64,000 nucleotides of DNA from Stutzerimonas kunmingensis (GTDB lineage: Bacteria > Pseudomonadota > Gammaproteobacteria > Pseudomonadales > Pseudomonadaceae): contig NZ_PISM01000022.1 of assembly GCF_002929225.1 (NCBI RefSeq), forward strand, positions 1-64,000, written 5' to 3'. Shown one piece after another: positions 40,067-48,978 of this stretch; position 1 is the stretch's first letter; each line of letters starts with the position of its first letter. The position numbers were made by a program, and so were the translations under genes. Below the pieces are notes generated by a model. It ran no database searches, was not told the DNA's origin, and worked only from the letters and a program-made list of their open reading frames with translations.

Positions 40067-42688
40067 GTGGACGCTGAAAAAGTCTTCTGCAGTACTGATG
40101 GAAAAAATGGTGAATTATCCCACAAGCTGCGCACCGTTGCCGATCTCATAAGGCACATTAAAACTAAAGAAAAAGACAGTCCGGCTAACTATAGTATTTT
40201 TTTGGGTGCAGGCGCTTCGGTAACATCGGGTATTCGAACTGCCAGTCAGCTTATCGATGAGTGGGCCATGGAGCTGTATGCGCGTTTCAACGATAGAAAA
40301 GCAGAAAGCCCTACTGCAGCAAAACAATATTTTGAAAACAATCATTCCAGTTGGTACAGCCCCGATAACCCTTACTCATCTCTTTTCGAAATAAAATTCG
40401 ATCTTCCTATTCAAAGGAGGCGTTTCGTAGAGCAGGAAGTGGATAACAAATTTCCCTCTATTGGATATGCATACCTTACTTCCTTGGTAGATAAAAATTA
40501 TTTTAATACCATTTTCACCACTAACTTTGATGATTTAATTAACGAAGCTTTTTATCTTTTCTCTAACACAAGGCCTATCTTATGCGCGCATGACTCTTCG
40601 ATTCACTCCATTAGCATCACATCTAAGCGGCCTAAGATCGTAAAGCTGCATGGAGACTATCTATTCGATGACATCAAAAGCACCTTGAGAGAAACAGAGT
40701 CGCTAGAGCAAAATACAAAAGAGAAATTTGTGGAGTTTTGCAAGGAGTACGGCCTGATCGTTGTCGGTTACTCAGGAAGTGATCGGTCCATTATGGACGT
40801 TCTAGAGCTTTTGGCGAGGCAGGAAAACTATCTCAAGAACGGTGTCTATTGGTGCTTGCGGCGGTCTGATAATGTTTGTCATTCGTTAAGAAATCTAATT
40901 TGGAAAGACAAAGTCTACCCGGTGCTAATCGACGGTTTTGATGAGCTGTTCGCTGAGATTCACGCCCAGACCAACTGCGGAGAACTTAAGTTAAACTCGA
41001 GCAAAAGACAATCTAAACTGCATCAGACGATACAAAACATTACTAGCGATCAACACAATCTTATTAAGAATCCCATCATTGCCCACGAAATTAGCTTGAT
41101 TAAAAACGAGGACGACTCCAAAGATATTTCAGAGTTTGTTAAGCAAATGGTTTCTGCTAACGAGTCGTCGGCGCTCAAAATGACCGATGTCAGAAATCTA
41201 ATGGAAATCGACTCGCTTATAAAGAGCTGTGAATTTCAAAAAGCCGAAGAAATTTGCAGTATGTATTTCGACGCGTGTGCTAGAAACGAGGGGAAGAAAG
41301 TCTATATCGAGAAGTATATAGATATTTATCAGCGGTTGGGCCAAGAGAGCAAGGTAAGCTTTTGGTGCGATAAGCTGATAGATATGGACCCTAACAATAT
41401 TGAATATCATCTTAAAAAAGCAAGGTCTATCGGTCATATCGCAGAAAGAATAGAATATCTTAAGGAGATACTAGAGAGATTCCCTTATAGCATCTCGTTG
41501 CTCAATTCAATCTCATCCAATAGTATTCGCTTGATGCGGCAGGACGGAAGCATCGGTACGAAAGAATTTTTGAAGGATGCCCTGGCTCATTCCGAGAAAA
41601 GTTTATCAATAGATCCCAGTCTGGATAACGGTGCATGGCGTATAAAAATGGAAGGTCTTTCTGTAAGATTTTTCCAATGCCTTGACGATAACGAAAAAAA
41701 GGATTTGCATAATCAAATCACGGAACATGTAAAGTTCGCAAGGTCTAGGCACCCGGAACATAGACAAGCATTGGAGCTAGCCGAGGATCAGCTAAAGATT
41801 GCATGTAAGCCGGCTGACTTGAAAGGGCTCATTGGGTTTTTGCTAGATTTGGCGGATAAAAGTTCTATAGCTAATAGGCGTAAAGTAAAATCCATAATAG
41901 CCCGATGTTTTGAACATGTTTATGAAATTGATGAGGATGCTAAGTTAAGGGCAGACCTAAAGGAATTTATTGAGCGCAAGCTTGAATCGGATGATAAAAG
42001 CTACTCCATATCCAAATGCAAGATAAAATACTGGCTCACTTATGGTGGGAACAAAGCGGCAGCAATGGAAGAGATTGAAGAGATACTTAAGCATCAAAGC
42101 ATAGGGTCTCACATAGCCGACTTGTTGAAGCTCCCCATGGATTTCAGTATTGACCTGTTAGACAGGATGCAGGAAAAGTTAGAATTTGACCGGCACAGTC
42201 TTTACAAAAGTTATTATTATGAAACTTTAAGTGAAATATGCGCGTTCAAAGGAGACTATGATGCTTCTGCGCAGCACATTGAAAGTGCACTTAAGGAGGG
42301 GTTGGCTCTAAAGACTTACCTGTCAACTAAGACTTACTTACTGCTTCTTTCTAAAAACTACCATTCAATTCTAAGCCTAGCTTCACGGTATGAGTCGAAG
42401 CTGAGCGAATTTGATGCTGAAACTATTGTTATTAATGTGCAGTGTGCTGCGCAGAAGGTCTCAAGCAAACAATATAATGAGTTAGTTTTGCGTAATTTGA
42501 TTGCTCAGAGTAAATCGGAAAGCGTAATAATATGCGCGCATGCCTTATTGGGGCATGAGGTCGATGTTAAGCGTTTAATTGCTAAAACCTTAGACAAAGA
42601 CCCAGGACTTATATATCAATATAAGCGGTGGCCGGTTCTTAGCGCGGAATACTTACCAGGTGAGTCAAAGGACGAGAGTGTGGCTTAG
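40067..42688 (+). CDS. SIR2-domain protein with long helical/TPR-like C-terminal region, candidate anti-phage defence protein
   Basis: 873 aa from GTG 40067 (SD GAGGGA 6 bases upstream; a TTG at 40043 would add 8 residues). The SIR2-type NADase core spans about 20-290. It shows the NAD-binding loop LGAGAS (46-51), TTNFDDLI (151-158) with Asn153, the catalytic-type His195 in KLHGD, and VVGYSGSDRS (232-241), the layout of defence-associated SIR2 proteins rather than deacetylases (no CxxC zinc pairs). Residues ~370-870 are helix-rich with TPR-like units, e.g. HLKKARSIGHIAERIEYL and YDASAQHIESALKEG. Base composition is strikingly AT-rich against GC-rich neighbours, with AGA and ATA codons. No partner gene. 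Predicted role: sense phage and deplete NAD+. This is inference. Confidence 0.72.
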   Translation: MDAEKVFCSTDGKNGELSHKLRTVADLIRHIKTKEKDSPANYSIFLGAGASVTSGIRTASQLIDEWAMELYARFNDRKAESPTAAKQYFENNHSSWYSPDNPYSSLFEIKFDLPIQRRRFVEQEVDNKFPSIGYAYLTSLVDKNYFNTIFTTNFDDLINEAFYLFSNTRPILCAHDSSIHSISITSKRPKIVKLHGDYLFDDIKSTLRETESLEQNTKEKFVEFCKEYGLIVVGYSGSDRSIMDVLELLARQENYLKNGVYWCLRRSDNVCHSLRNLIWKDKVYPVLIDGFDELFAEIHAQTNCGELKLNSSKRQSKLHQTIQNITSDQHNLIKNPIIAHEISLIKNEDDSKDISEFVKQMVSANESSALKMTDVRNLMEIDSLIKSCEFQKAEEICSMYFDACARNEGKKVYIEKYIDIYQRLGQESKVSFWCDKLIDMDPNNIEYHLKKARSIGHIAERIEYLKEILERFPYSISLLNSISSNSIRLMRQDGSIGTKEFLKDALAHSEKSLSIDPSLDNGAWRIKMEGLSVRFFQCLDDNEKKDLHNQITEHVKFARSRHPEHRQALELAEDQLKIACKPADLKGLIGFLLDLADKSSIANRRKVKSIIARCFEHVYEIDEDAKLRADLKEFIERKLESDDKSYSISKCKIKYWLTYGGNKAAAMEEIEEILKHQSIGSHIADLLKLPMDFSIDLLDRMQEKLEFDRHSLYKSYYYETLSEICAFKGDYDASAQHIESALKEGLALKTYLSTKTYLLLLSKNYHSILSLASRYESKLSEFDAETIVINVQCAAQKVSSKQYNELVLRNLIAQSKSESVIICAHALLGHEVDVKRLIAKTLDKDPGLIYQYKRWPVLSAEYLPGESKDESVA

Positions 42689-42701
42689 CTGAGCGTAGCG
42701 C

Positions 42702-42798
42702 GTGGAAAAGGCTTCGCCGTTTTCCACCCTACCAATGCGCGGTGTCGGCAGAGGAGGCGGAGTGGCGTAGGGTGGACAACGCTGCGCTTGTCCACCAA
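42702..42798. repeat. Two intergenic hairpin repeats downstream of the SIR2 gene
   Basis: Hairpin 1 (42702-42727): GTGGAAAA ... GTTTTCCAC around GGCTTCGCC, followed by CCTAC. Hairpin 2 (42771-42796): GGTGGACAA/TTGTCCACC with a CGCTGCGC centre, preceded by GTAG. Such GTAGGGTGGA-type repeats recur between pseudomonad genes. A close copy of hairpin 1 is at 47224-47254. Confidence 0.6.
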
Positions 42799-42929
42799 TG
42801 CGAATCGACGGGCATGGCAGGTGGTTGGCGAAACGCTCGCGGGCTAGGGGCGTCCAACCGGGATGCCGCGCCCGCGCGGTCGTATTTGCGAACGACGTTC
42901 GCCCACCTCGCCACAAAGCAGACCTACCC

Positions 42930-44765
42930 ATGTTGTTCAGCCGTTTCGAAAACCTGATCGATGTCTTCAAACCCAGCCCCGACGTTGCGCCGCCGGCCGG
43001 AATGCTGCGCTTCTATGCGCATTACCTGAAGCAGGTGTGGCCGTTGATGACGGCCGTGCTGGTGGTCGGCTTCTTTGCGGCGCTGATCGAGGTGGCGCTG
43101 TTCAGCTTTCTTGGCCAGCTGATCGATATGGCCCAGGCGACCGATGACGCGCGGTCCTTCTTCGCCGAGCACCGCAACGAGCTGCTGTGGATGGCGGCGG
43201 TGGCGCTGGTCATCCGGCCCCTGGTGTTCGGCCTGCATAACCTGCTGACGCATCAGGCGATCAATCCGGGGCTGACCAATCTGATCCGCTGGCAGAACCA
43301 TCGGTACGTGCTCAAGCAAAGCCTGAACTTCTTCCAGAACGACTTCGCCGGGCGCATCGCCCAGCGCGTGATGCAGACGGGGCCGTCGCTGCGTGATTCG
43401 GCCATGCAGGTGATCGACGCGCTGTGGCATGTGGTGGTCTATGCCGGCAGCGCGCTGTATCTGTTCGCCGCTGCGGACCTGCGTTTGATCGTGCCGTTGC
43501 TGCTGTGGATCGTCGGCTACAGCGCTGCGCTCTGGTACTTCGTGCCGCGTATTCGCGCGCGTTCGGCGGCGGCGTCCGCGGCGCGCTCGAAGGTGATGGG
43601 GCGCGTGGTGGATGGCTACAGCAACGTCGCCACGCTCAAGCTGTTCGCCCATTCGCGGGAGGAGGAGAGCTACGCCCGCGAGGCGATGCAGGAGCTGCTC
43701 GGCAAGTTCCGCCTGCAGTCGCGGGTGATCACGAGCCTGGATTTCCTCATCACCTGCATGAACGGCCTGTTGATCGTCGGCACCGGCGCGCTGGCGCTGT
43801 GGCTGTGGAGCGAGGCGCTGATCACCACAGGCGCCATCGCCCTGGCGCTGGGCCTGGTGATCCGCATCAACAACATGGCCGAGTGGATCATGTGGGTGGT
43901 CAACGGCATCTTCGAGAACGTCGGCACCGTGCAGGACGGCATGAAGAGCATCGTCCGGCCGCGCGATGTGCTCGACCCCGAGGACGCCAAGCCGCTCAAG
44001 GTGGAGCAGGGCGGCGTGCGCTTCGAGGATGTGCATTTCCATTACGGCAAAAGCGGCGGGGTGATCAGCGGGCTCAGCATCGACATCCGCCCGGGCGAGA
44101 AGATCGGCCTGGTCGGGCCGTCGGGTGCGGGCAAGTCGACGCTGGTCAACCTGCTGCTGCGCCTTTATGACCTGGAAAGCGGGCGCATCCTGATCGATGG
44201 GCAGAACGTCGCCGAGGTCAGCCAGGAGAGCCTGCGCGCCAACATCGGCGTGGTCACCCAGGACACCTCGCTGCTGCACCGTTCGATCCGCGACAACCTG
44301 CGCTACGGCAAGCCCGACGCCACAGAGGAAGAACTCTGGGCCGCGGCACGCAAGGCCCGCGCGGACGAGTTCATCAAGACCTTGGACGACAGTCAGGGCG
44401 GCTTGGCCTTTGAGGCCATGGTTGGTGAGCGCGGCGTGAAACTCTCCGGCGGGCAACGGCAGCGTATCGCCATCGCCCGGGTGCTGCTCAAGGACGCACC
44501 GATCCTGGTGCTCGACGAAGCCACCTCGGCGCTGGATTCGGAGGTCGAGGCGGCGATTCAGGAGAGCCTGGATACCCTGATGGAAGGCAAGACGGTGATC
44601 GCCATCGCCCACCGGCTGTCGACCATCGCGCGTATGGATCGGCTGGTAGTGATCGATGGCGGCCAGGTGATCGAGACCGGCACCCACGCCGAGCTGATCG
44701 CCCGCGGCGGTCTCTATGCGCGGCTGTGGCAGCACCAGACGGGTGGGTTCGTCGGGGTGGATTGA
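42930..44765 (+). CDS. ABC-type exporter half-transporter (fused permease and ATPase)
   Basis: 611 aa from ATG 42930. Six membrane helices in the first ~340 residues (type IV exporter fold), then the nucleotide-binding domain: Walker A GPSGAGKST, Q-loop VTQDTS, signature LSGGQRQR, Walker B ILVLDEATS, H-loop AHRLST. It would act as a homodimer. MsbA-like, but substrate cannot be told. The long upstream open frame (to 42798) is over repeat DNA and not coding. A different exporter gene starts at 63570. Confidence 0.88.
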   Translation: MLFSRFENLIDVFKPSPDVAPPAGMLRFYAHYLKQVWPLMTAVLVVGFFAALIEVALFSFLGQLIDMAQATDDARSFFAEHRNELLWMAAVALVIRPLVFGLHNLLTHQAINPGLTNLIRWQNHRYVLKQSLNFFQNDFAGRIAQRVMQTGPSLRDSAMQVIDALWHVVVYAGSALYLFAAADLRLIVPLLLWIVGYSAALWYFVPRIRARSAAASAARSKVMGRVVDGYSNVATLKLFAHSREEESYAREAMQELLGKFRLQSRVITSLDFLITCMNGLLIVGTGALALWLWSEALITTGAIALALGLVIRINNMAEWIMWVVNGIFENVGTVQDGMKSIVRPRDVLDPEDAKPLKVEQGGVRFEDVHFHYGKSGGVISGLSIDIRPGEKIGLVGPSGAGKSTLVNLLLRLYDLESGRILIDGQNVAEVSQESLRANIGVVTQDTSLLHRSIRDNLRYGKPDATEEELWAAARKARADEFIKTLDDSQGGLAFEAMVGERGVKLSGGQRQRIAIARVLLKDAPILVLDEATSALDSEVEAAIQESLDTLMEGKTVIAIAHRLSTIARMDRLVVIDGGQVIETGTHAELIARGGLYARLWQHQTGGFVGVD

Positions 44766-44914
44766 TTCGAACGGGCAAGCTAGGGGTTTTTCGTCCACTC
44801 TGCTTGTCGGCCTGTTGGAACGCGCGGCGCGGCAGCGCTGAGCTATCCCGCCGTGTTCTCAATAACCAGGGGCGGGTTGGGCAAGCCTGAATCCAGTCGA
44901 GTGCAGAGGTGCAT

Positions 44915-45541
44915 ATGAACATTTTCCTGACATCCTCCTTTGCCGAGGTCGTGGACTTGTTTGTCAGATTCACCGGAGGCGAGTGCCGCGGCAGGACGGT
45001 TACGCTGATTCCTACGGCGAGCCTTGCCGAGGAGGTCAATTCCTACCTTGTTGCGGCCAGGGAGGCGCTTGTCGAAGCCGGTCTGGTGATCGATGAACTC
45101 GAGGTTTCAGCTGCAACTCAGGACGAGATCGTCAGCAAGCTCGAACGTGGCGATTACATCTATGTGTCAGGCGGCAACACCTTCTTTCTGCTGCAGGAGC
45201 TGAAGCGCACAGGCGCGGACAGGTTGATCGCGGAACAGGTCAGGGCCGGGAAGTGCTATATCGGCGAATCCGCCGGCTCCGCGATACTCCCCCCGAGCAT
45301 TGACTATATTCGGGCGCTGGACGACGTCACTGCCGCGCCTGAGCTGGAGTCCTACACCGCACTGGGGCTGGTCGATTTCTACCCGCTGCCGCATTACCGA
45401 AATGCGCCGTTCGACGAGGCCGTCGAACAGGTGCTGAAGGAGTATGGGCAGGCATTGGCGCTTCGCCCATTCAGCAATAACCAGGCGATCGTCGTGTCGG
45501 GCGGTCACGCTGAAATCCAAACGAGCGGCGAACGAGGCTAA
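44915..45541 (+). CDS. Peptidase S51 / class I glutamine amidotransferase-like protein (peptidase E family)
   Basis: 208 aa from ATG 44915, with AGAGGT as SD. The nucleophile elbow is GESAGSAI (Ser near residue 118), preceded by YVSGGNTFFLLQ, both diagnostic of the S51 dipeptidase E-like family; a His occurs in PLPHYRN. It probably hydrolyses Asp-X dipeptides or a related small amide. No signal peptide. The next gene is 214 bp downstream, so it may be a single-gene unit. Confidence 0.78.
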   Translation: MNIFLTSSFAEVVDLFVRFTGGECRGRTVTLIPTASLAEEVNSYLVAAREALVEAGLVIDELEVSAATQDEIVSKLERGDYIYVSGGNTFFLLQELKRTGADRLIAEQVRAGKCYIGESAGSAILPPSIDYIRALDDVTAAPELESYTALGLVDFYPLPHYRNAPFDEAVEQVLKEYGQALALRPFSNNQAIVVSGGHAEIQTSGERG

Positions 45542-45755
45542 CGCCAGCTTCAAGGCCTGCCTGCTCTGCCAAGCCTCTATCAGTTACCAAATGCCCTTGC
45601 CGCCGCTACCTCTGGAGCAGTGGCATGGCGCGGGCTTGCAAGGCCCTGAGCAACGAGCACGGCGCATTCCGGTTCGTCGTCGCGCCACCTGAACCCTCAT
45701 ACACTGCGCCCACTCGTACCTCTAGCGCAGTCATTCACCTGAGAGGGAGCCCGCC

Positions 45756-46049
45756 ATGAGCGATAGACAAGCCAGCGTCCGCCACGATGCCGCGCAGCAG
45801 CGCTATGAGCTGCTGGTCGACGGCCAGTCACTCGGCGCCGCCGAGTACAGCGAGCAGGGCGAGCGGATGGTCTTTACCCATACCGAGGTCGACCCCAGCC
45901 TGTCCGGGCAGGGGCTTGGCAGTGTGCTGGCCAAGGCCGCGCTGGAGGATGCACGGCGGCGCGACAAGCGCGTGGTGCCGCAGTGCGAGTTCATCGCCAG
46001 CTACATCGAGCGACACGGGGAATGGCAGGACCTGGTCGATCCGGCCTGA
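45756..46049 (+). CDS. Small GNAT-type N-acetyltransferase (YidJ/COG2388 family)
   Basis: 97 aa. The acetyl-CoA loop GQGLGSVLAKAALEDARRR and the conserved VVPQCEFIASYIERH are typical of the minimal Acetyltransf_CG family. Substrate unknown. SD GAGAGGGAG before the ATG is strong. Relatives occur singly in many proteobacteria. Confidence 0.85.
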   Translation: MSDRQASVRHDAAQQRYELLVDGQSLGAAEYSEQGERMVFTHTEVDPSLSGQGLGSVLAKAALEDARRRDKRVVPQCEFIASYIERHGEWQDLVDPA

Positions 46050-46172
46050 GGGTTCGCAGTCACTCGCAGAAACAGCATCACGCTGGCCTTTGGCTCATCG
46101 ACGGTGACGCCCGTGGGTGCGGAGTGAGGGCGTCAGCCACGGTGTTGGCCTGGTGCATCGGAGGAGAAGCGC

Positions 46173-46577
46173 ATGGATGGTCGAGAGTTTGTCTGGGCGC
46201 ATTTCAAGCTCAATGCCGAGCAGCGCCTACGTGGCTTCAACTTCTTCGTGGTGCTGGCGATCTTCGCCGATGGCGGTGTGCTGGCGGCGCTGCAGCGCGG
46301 CTTCTCGCCCGGGCTGCTGATTCTGCTCGGTGCCTTTACCGTCTTGCTGGCGCAGGTGTTCTGGCTGGTGGATGCACGCAGCCGGCAGCTGCTGGAACTG
46401 ACCATCACGGCGCTGAAGGAGATGGAAGCCGAGCATCCCGAGAGTTACCGGCTGTTCGCCGCCGATGCGCTGGGGCAGAGCCGGGTGATCAGCTACACCT
46501 TCGCCATTCGCGCGCTGTTGCTGGCGCAGATGGGCTTTGGCCTTGGCGTGTTCGCTTACGGGCTCTACCAGTGGTGA
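46173..46577 (+). CDS. Hypothetical inner-membrane protein, three predicted helices
   Basis: 134 aa. Helices at about 23-40, 45-65 and 110-132. A soluble stretch with HPESYRLFAADAL lies between helices 2 and 3. The start REFVWAHFKLNAEQRLRGFNFF resembles small RipA/SLATT-like membrane proteins, but not well enough to name. The SD GGAGGAG precedes the ATG by 9 bases. Between a GNAT and a DUF4126 gene. Confidence 0.6.
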   Translation: MDGREFVWAHFKLNAEQRLRGFNFFVVLAIFADGGVLAALQRGFSPGLLILLGAFTVLLAQVFWLVDARSRQLLELTITALKEMEAEHPESYRLFAADALGQSRVISYTFAIRALLLAQMGFGLGVFAYGLYQW

Positions 46578-46674
46578 GTACTGCGAGCGTGTCATCCGTC
46601 GCTGGCTGCGCTGCGCAGCCGAACGCTGGCGGCGGGCGCCCGGTCGGTATTGGTAACCACCGGGAGATCTGACG

Positions 46675-47178
46675 ATGTCGACTTCGAGCAATCTGTTATG
46701 GGCCGCCCTGGCGATCGGGGCGGTGACGGGCATGCGCAGCATGCTGGCGCCGACGCTGGTCAGCCGGGCGTTGAGCGAGCGCGATGATCTCGCCGGGGCG
46801 GGGGAGGCCGCGCAACTGCTGACGTCGGACACCGCGCAGACCTTTCTGCCAACGCTCGCGGCCAGCGAGATGATCGGCGACAAGATGCCCTTCGCACCGG
46901 ATCGCACCATCGTGCCGTCGATGATGTTTCGTGCGCTGTCCGGCGGCGTCAGCGCGGCGGCGTTGGCGGGTGTCCGTCGCGAGCCGGTGCTAGTGCCGGC
47001 GTTGCTCGGTGCGACGGCGGCGCTGGTCGCATCCAGGGTCGGGCTGAGCCTGCGCAAGCCCTATCAGCCCCGGCCGCTGGTCAATGCGGCGCTGGGTGCG
47101 GTGGAGGAATGTCTGGCGTTGGTGATTGGCCGAGCCGGGCTGCGGCGGGCGTTGGGCGCGGAGCGGCGCGGGCGCTAG
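46675..47178 (+). CDS. DUF4126 family membrane protein
   Basis: 167 aa, hydrophobic. The N-terminal GAVTGMRSMLAPTLVSRAL and the central KMPFAPDRTIVPSMMFRALSGG are the DUF4126 pattern. About three to four helices. Function unknown. It is 97 bp after the previous membrane-protein gene on the same strand, possibly cotranscribed. A hairpin repeat follows 46 bp after the stop. Confidence 0.78.
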   Translation: MSTSSNLLWAALAIGAVTGMRSMLAPTLVSRALSERDDLAGAGEAAQLLTSDTAQTFLPTLAASEMIGDKMPFAPDRTIVPSMMFRALSGGVSAAALAGVRREPVLVPALLGATAALVASRVGLSLRKPYQPRPLVNAALGAVEECLALVIGRAGLRRALGAERRGR

Positions 47179-47223
47179 GAAGCCGTGAACTCCTCGCGTT
47201 TCGTGGTGCGGTGATGTAGACGC

Positions 47224-47254
47224 GTGGAAAAGGCGTTGCCGTTTTCTACCCTAC
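47224..47254. repeat. Second copy of the GTGGAAAAGGC hairpin repeat
   Basis: GTGGAAAAGGC ... GCCGTTTTCTACCCTAC, differing from the copy at 42702-42732 at only a few positions. It lies between a plus-strand and a minus-strand gene. Confidence 0.6.
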
Positions 47255-47275
47255 GCGGGTTGCCCTCGGGACCCG

Positions 47276-47668
47276 TCAGTCCTGGCTGATCTCGGTCTTG
47301 TGCGGATTGCTCTGCAGCAAGCGCGCGTGGGCTTCTGGGTAGCGGTAGGCGAAGGTGGCGTGTTGCGCGGCCACTTCGGCCCGCAGTGCTTCGCGCTCGT
47401 GGGCGGGCAGCTTGGCCAGGTACTTTTGAGTGATGGCGTATTTGGCGGCCATCAGCTCGTCATGGGCTTCGCGCACCTCCACTTCGTACGCCTTGGCGCG
47501 ACGCTCGCGCAGGGCCGCTTGGTCGGTGTGCATGTTGCCGCCTTCATGCAGGACGAAGGCGCTCTTCGAGTCGCCTTCCGTCTGCTCCATGGCCGGCTGT
47601 GCAGCCCAGACACTCGAAGCGGCAAGGCAGAGCATCAGGCAGGACGAGACGGTTCTCAGCGTAGGCAT
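47276..47668 (-). CDS. Small periplasmic protein of unknown function
   Basis: 130 aa from ATG 47668 (SD AGAGGG 7 bases upstream). A signal peptide is clear (MPTLRTVSSCLMLCLAASSVWA, cleavage near WAAQ). The mature part is helical and charged (RERRAKAYEVEVREAHDELMAAKY...), with no cysteine and no domain I know. A coiled-coil-like adaptor or stress protein is possible. Longer upstream frames lack a signal peptide and are less plausible. Confidence 0.6.
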   Translation of the reverse strand: MPTLRTVSSCLMLCLAASSVWAAQPAMEQTEGDSKSAFVLHEGGNMHTDQAALRERRAKAYEVEVREAHDELMAAKYAITQKYLAKLPAHEREALRAEVAAQHATFAYRYPEAHARLLQSNPHKTEISQD

Positions 47669-47833
47669 GGCGTGGCCCTCTGCATGCTTGGCAGCGCTCA
47701 GGCCGCCTGAAGCGCCAGAATACGCCAGGTGCATCTCGCACTCAGCAGTCCGGCCCTGCGCCAATCGTCGCAGCAGGCTATGGGCCTGATGGATTGCGCG
47801 TCGTCAGGGTGTGGCTGCCCGGCCGGGACATGA

Positions 47834-47862
47834 CATAAAACGGGCCGCGTGATGCGGCCCGT
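47834..47862 (-). terminator. Terminator of the stress-protein gene
   Basis: Perfect 9-bp stem ACGGGCCGC/GCGGCCCGT with a GTGAT loop (47840-47862), then TTTTATG on the minus strand, 18 bases after the stop at 47881. Confidence 0.8.
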
Positions 47863-47880
47863 GGTACTGCGCAGCAGCGG

Positions 47881-48690
47881 TCAGCTCGGCCGCTGGATCA
47901 CGCAAATGCGGTCGCGGCAGAGGCCGGCGTCACGGGTGCCGACGCCGGGTGCCACTTCCGGCGTGTCCGGGCTGCTGCCGTGGCCGGTCGCGCCAGCACC
48001 GGTGGGTGCCGTGGTGGCGGTGGTGTCCGGGTAGTCGGTGCCGGCGCGCTTGGCCGCGCCGCCGATGTCATAGCGACCAGTGTCGGCCGAGCTGCGGTCG
48101 TTGTAATCGGTCGGGTCGGCGCCGGGCGCGGTTGTATTGCCGATGTGGGCACCGTCGCCGGTGTGCGCGCCACTCAGAGGTCGGTCGCTGCCAGCGGTTG
48201 CCGTGCCGGTTGCGCTGAAGTGCTTGTCGAGGTGGCTGTCGCCACCGGTGGCGCCGGCATAGGGGCTGGTCGGGCCGGCATAGCCTTCGACTGCGCCGCT
48301 GCCGCCGCGCTCGTTGATGTCGATGGCACCGTTGTATTCCAGGGCATCGCGCGCCTTGGCCAGCTGATCTTCATCGTCGACATCCACGGCGATCACCAGG
48401 GCACCGCGGCGTACGGCATCTGGATAGGCGGTGGCGTAGTGGCGGTGCGTTTCGTGCGGTTCATGGCCGAACAGCGATTTGAAGAAATGCGTGATCTTGG
48501 ATTCGTGATGCGTACGATCCACCGGGACGTCGGGAGTGGTGGTGTAGGGCGCATCGTAGGCATGGATATCGGCGCTCTCGGCGCCAATGGCGTGAATCTG
48601 TTCCCGCGCTATGCCCCGCGACATCAGATCGCCGCGGGTGCGGTTGGCGTCGGTCAGCGTTGCGAACGCTGCTACCAGTGTATGTCTCAT
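47881..48690 (-). CDS. Two-part stress-type protein: YflT/GsP17M-like N-terminal domain and low-complexity tail
   Basis: 269 aa from ATG 48690 (SD GAGGTGG). Residues 1-125 form a compact domain (LVAAFATLTDANRTRGDLMSRG, then GALVIAVDVDDEDQLAKARDAL), the fold seen in general stress protein 17M/YflT relatives. From about 128 the sequence turns into a Gly/Thr/Ala/Asp-rich, disordered tail (about 120 residues) with several GGDSH-, TGDGAH- and GATGHG-like patches. It ends GLCRDRICVIQRPS with two cysteines. No signal peptide. Expression in stress is a guess from the domain. Confidence 0.65.
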   Translation of the reverse strand: MRHTLVAAFATLTDANRTRGDLMSRGIAREQIHAIGAESADIHAYDAPYTTTPDVPVDRTHHESKITHFFKSLFGHEPHETHRHYATAYPDAVRRGALVIAVDVDDEDQLAKARDALEYNGAIDINERGGSGAVEGYAGPTSPYAGATGGDSHLDKHFSATGTATAGSDRPLSGAHTGDGAHIGNTTAPGADPTDYNDRSSADTGRYDIGGAAKRAGTDYPDTTATTAPTGAGATGHGSSPDTPEVAPGVGTRDAGLCRDRICVIQRPS

Positions 48691-48930
48691 GATCCACCTC
48701 ACGTTGTGTTGAACAACCGGGATGTGAGCGCTGGGCGTGTCGCGATGATGGCGGCCGAGTGCTGGCGAGGCCGCGCCGCTCATAGACATTGGGTCGGAGC
48801 GCACCGGCATAGTTCAGCGTGGAGGATCAGTGGTCGGAGGAGGGCCGTGCAGTCTCTGCGCGGCGATGAGAGAGGTTGAAGCAGGACCCCTCGGCAGACG
48901 GGGACGGGCAGCCTGCCTACGCAAGATAGC

Positions 48931-48964
48931 GGGCGGTGGAAAGGCTTCGCGCCTTCCACCGCCC
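48931..48964. repeat. Hairpin repeat with GGGCGGTGGAA arms
   Basis: Perfect 11-bp arms GGGCGGTGGAA/TTCCACCGCCC around AGGCTTCGCGCC. A relative of the GTGGAAAAGGC repeats, 14 bases beyond the stop of the yghU-like gene. May serve as its terminator although no U tract is present. Confidence 0.5.
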
Positions 48965-48978
48965 GATCCGGTTGCGCT

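Noticed and set aside
39592..42700. Integrase or phage-borne origin for the SIR2 insertion
   Set aside because: No integrase, att-like direct repeat or tRNA flanks the AT-rich gene in this window, so the transfer route is left open.
42924..44798. 624-aa open frame antisense to the ABC exporter
   Set aside because: Shadow frame; the plus-strand gene carries every ABC motif.
45542..45755. Possible small gene between the peptidase E-like and GNAT genes
   Set aside because: Open frames here lack ribosome sites and look random.
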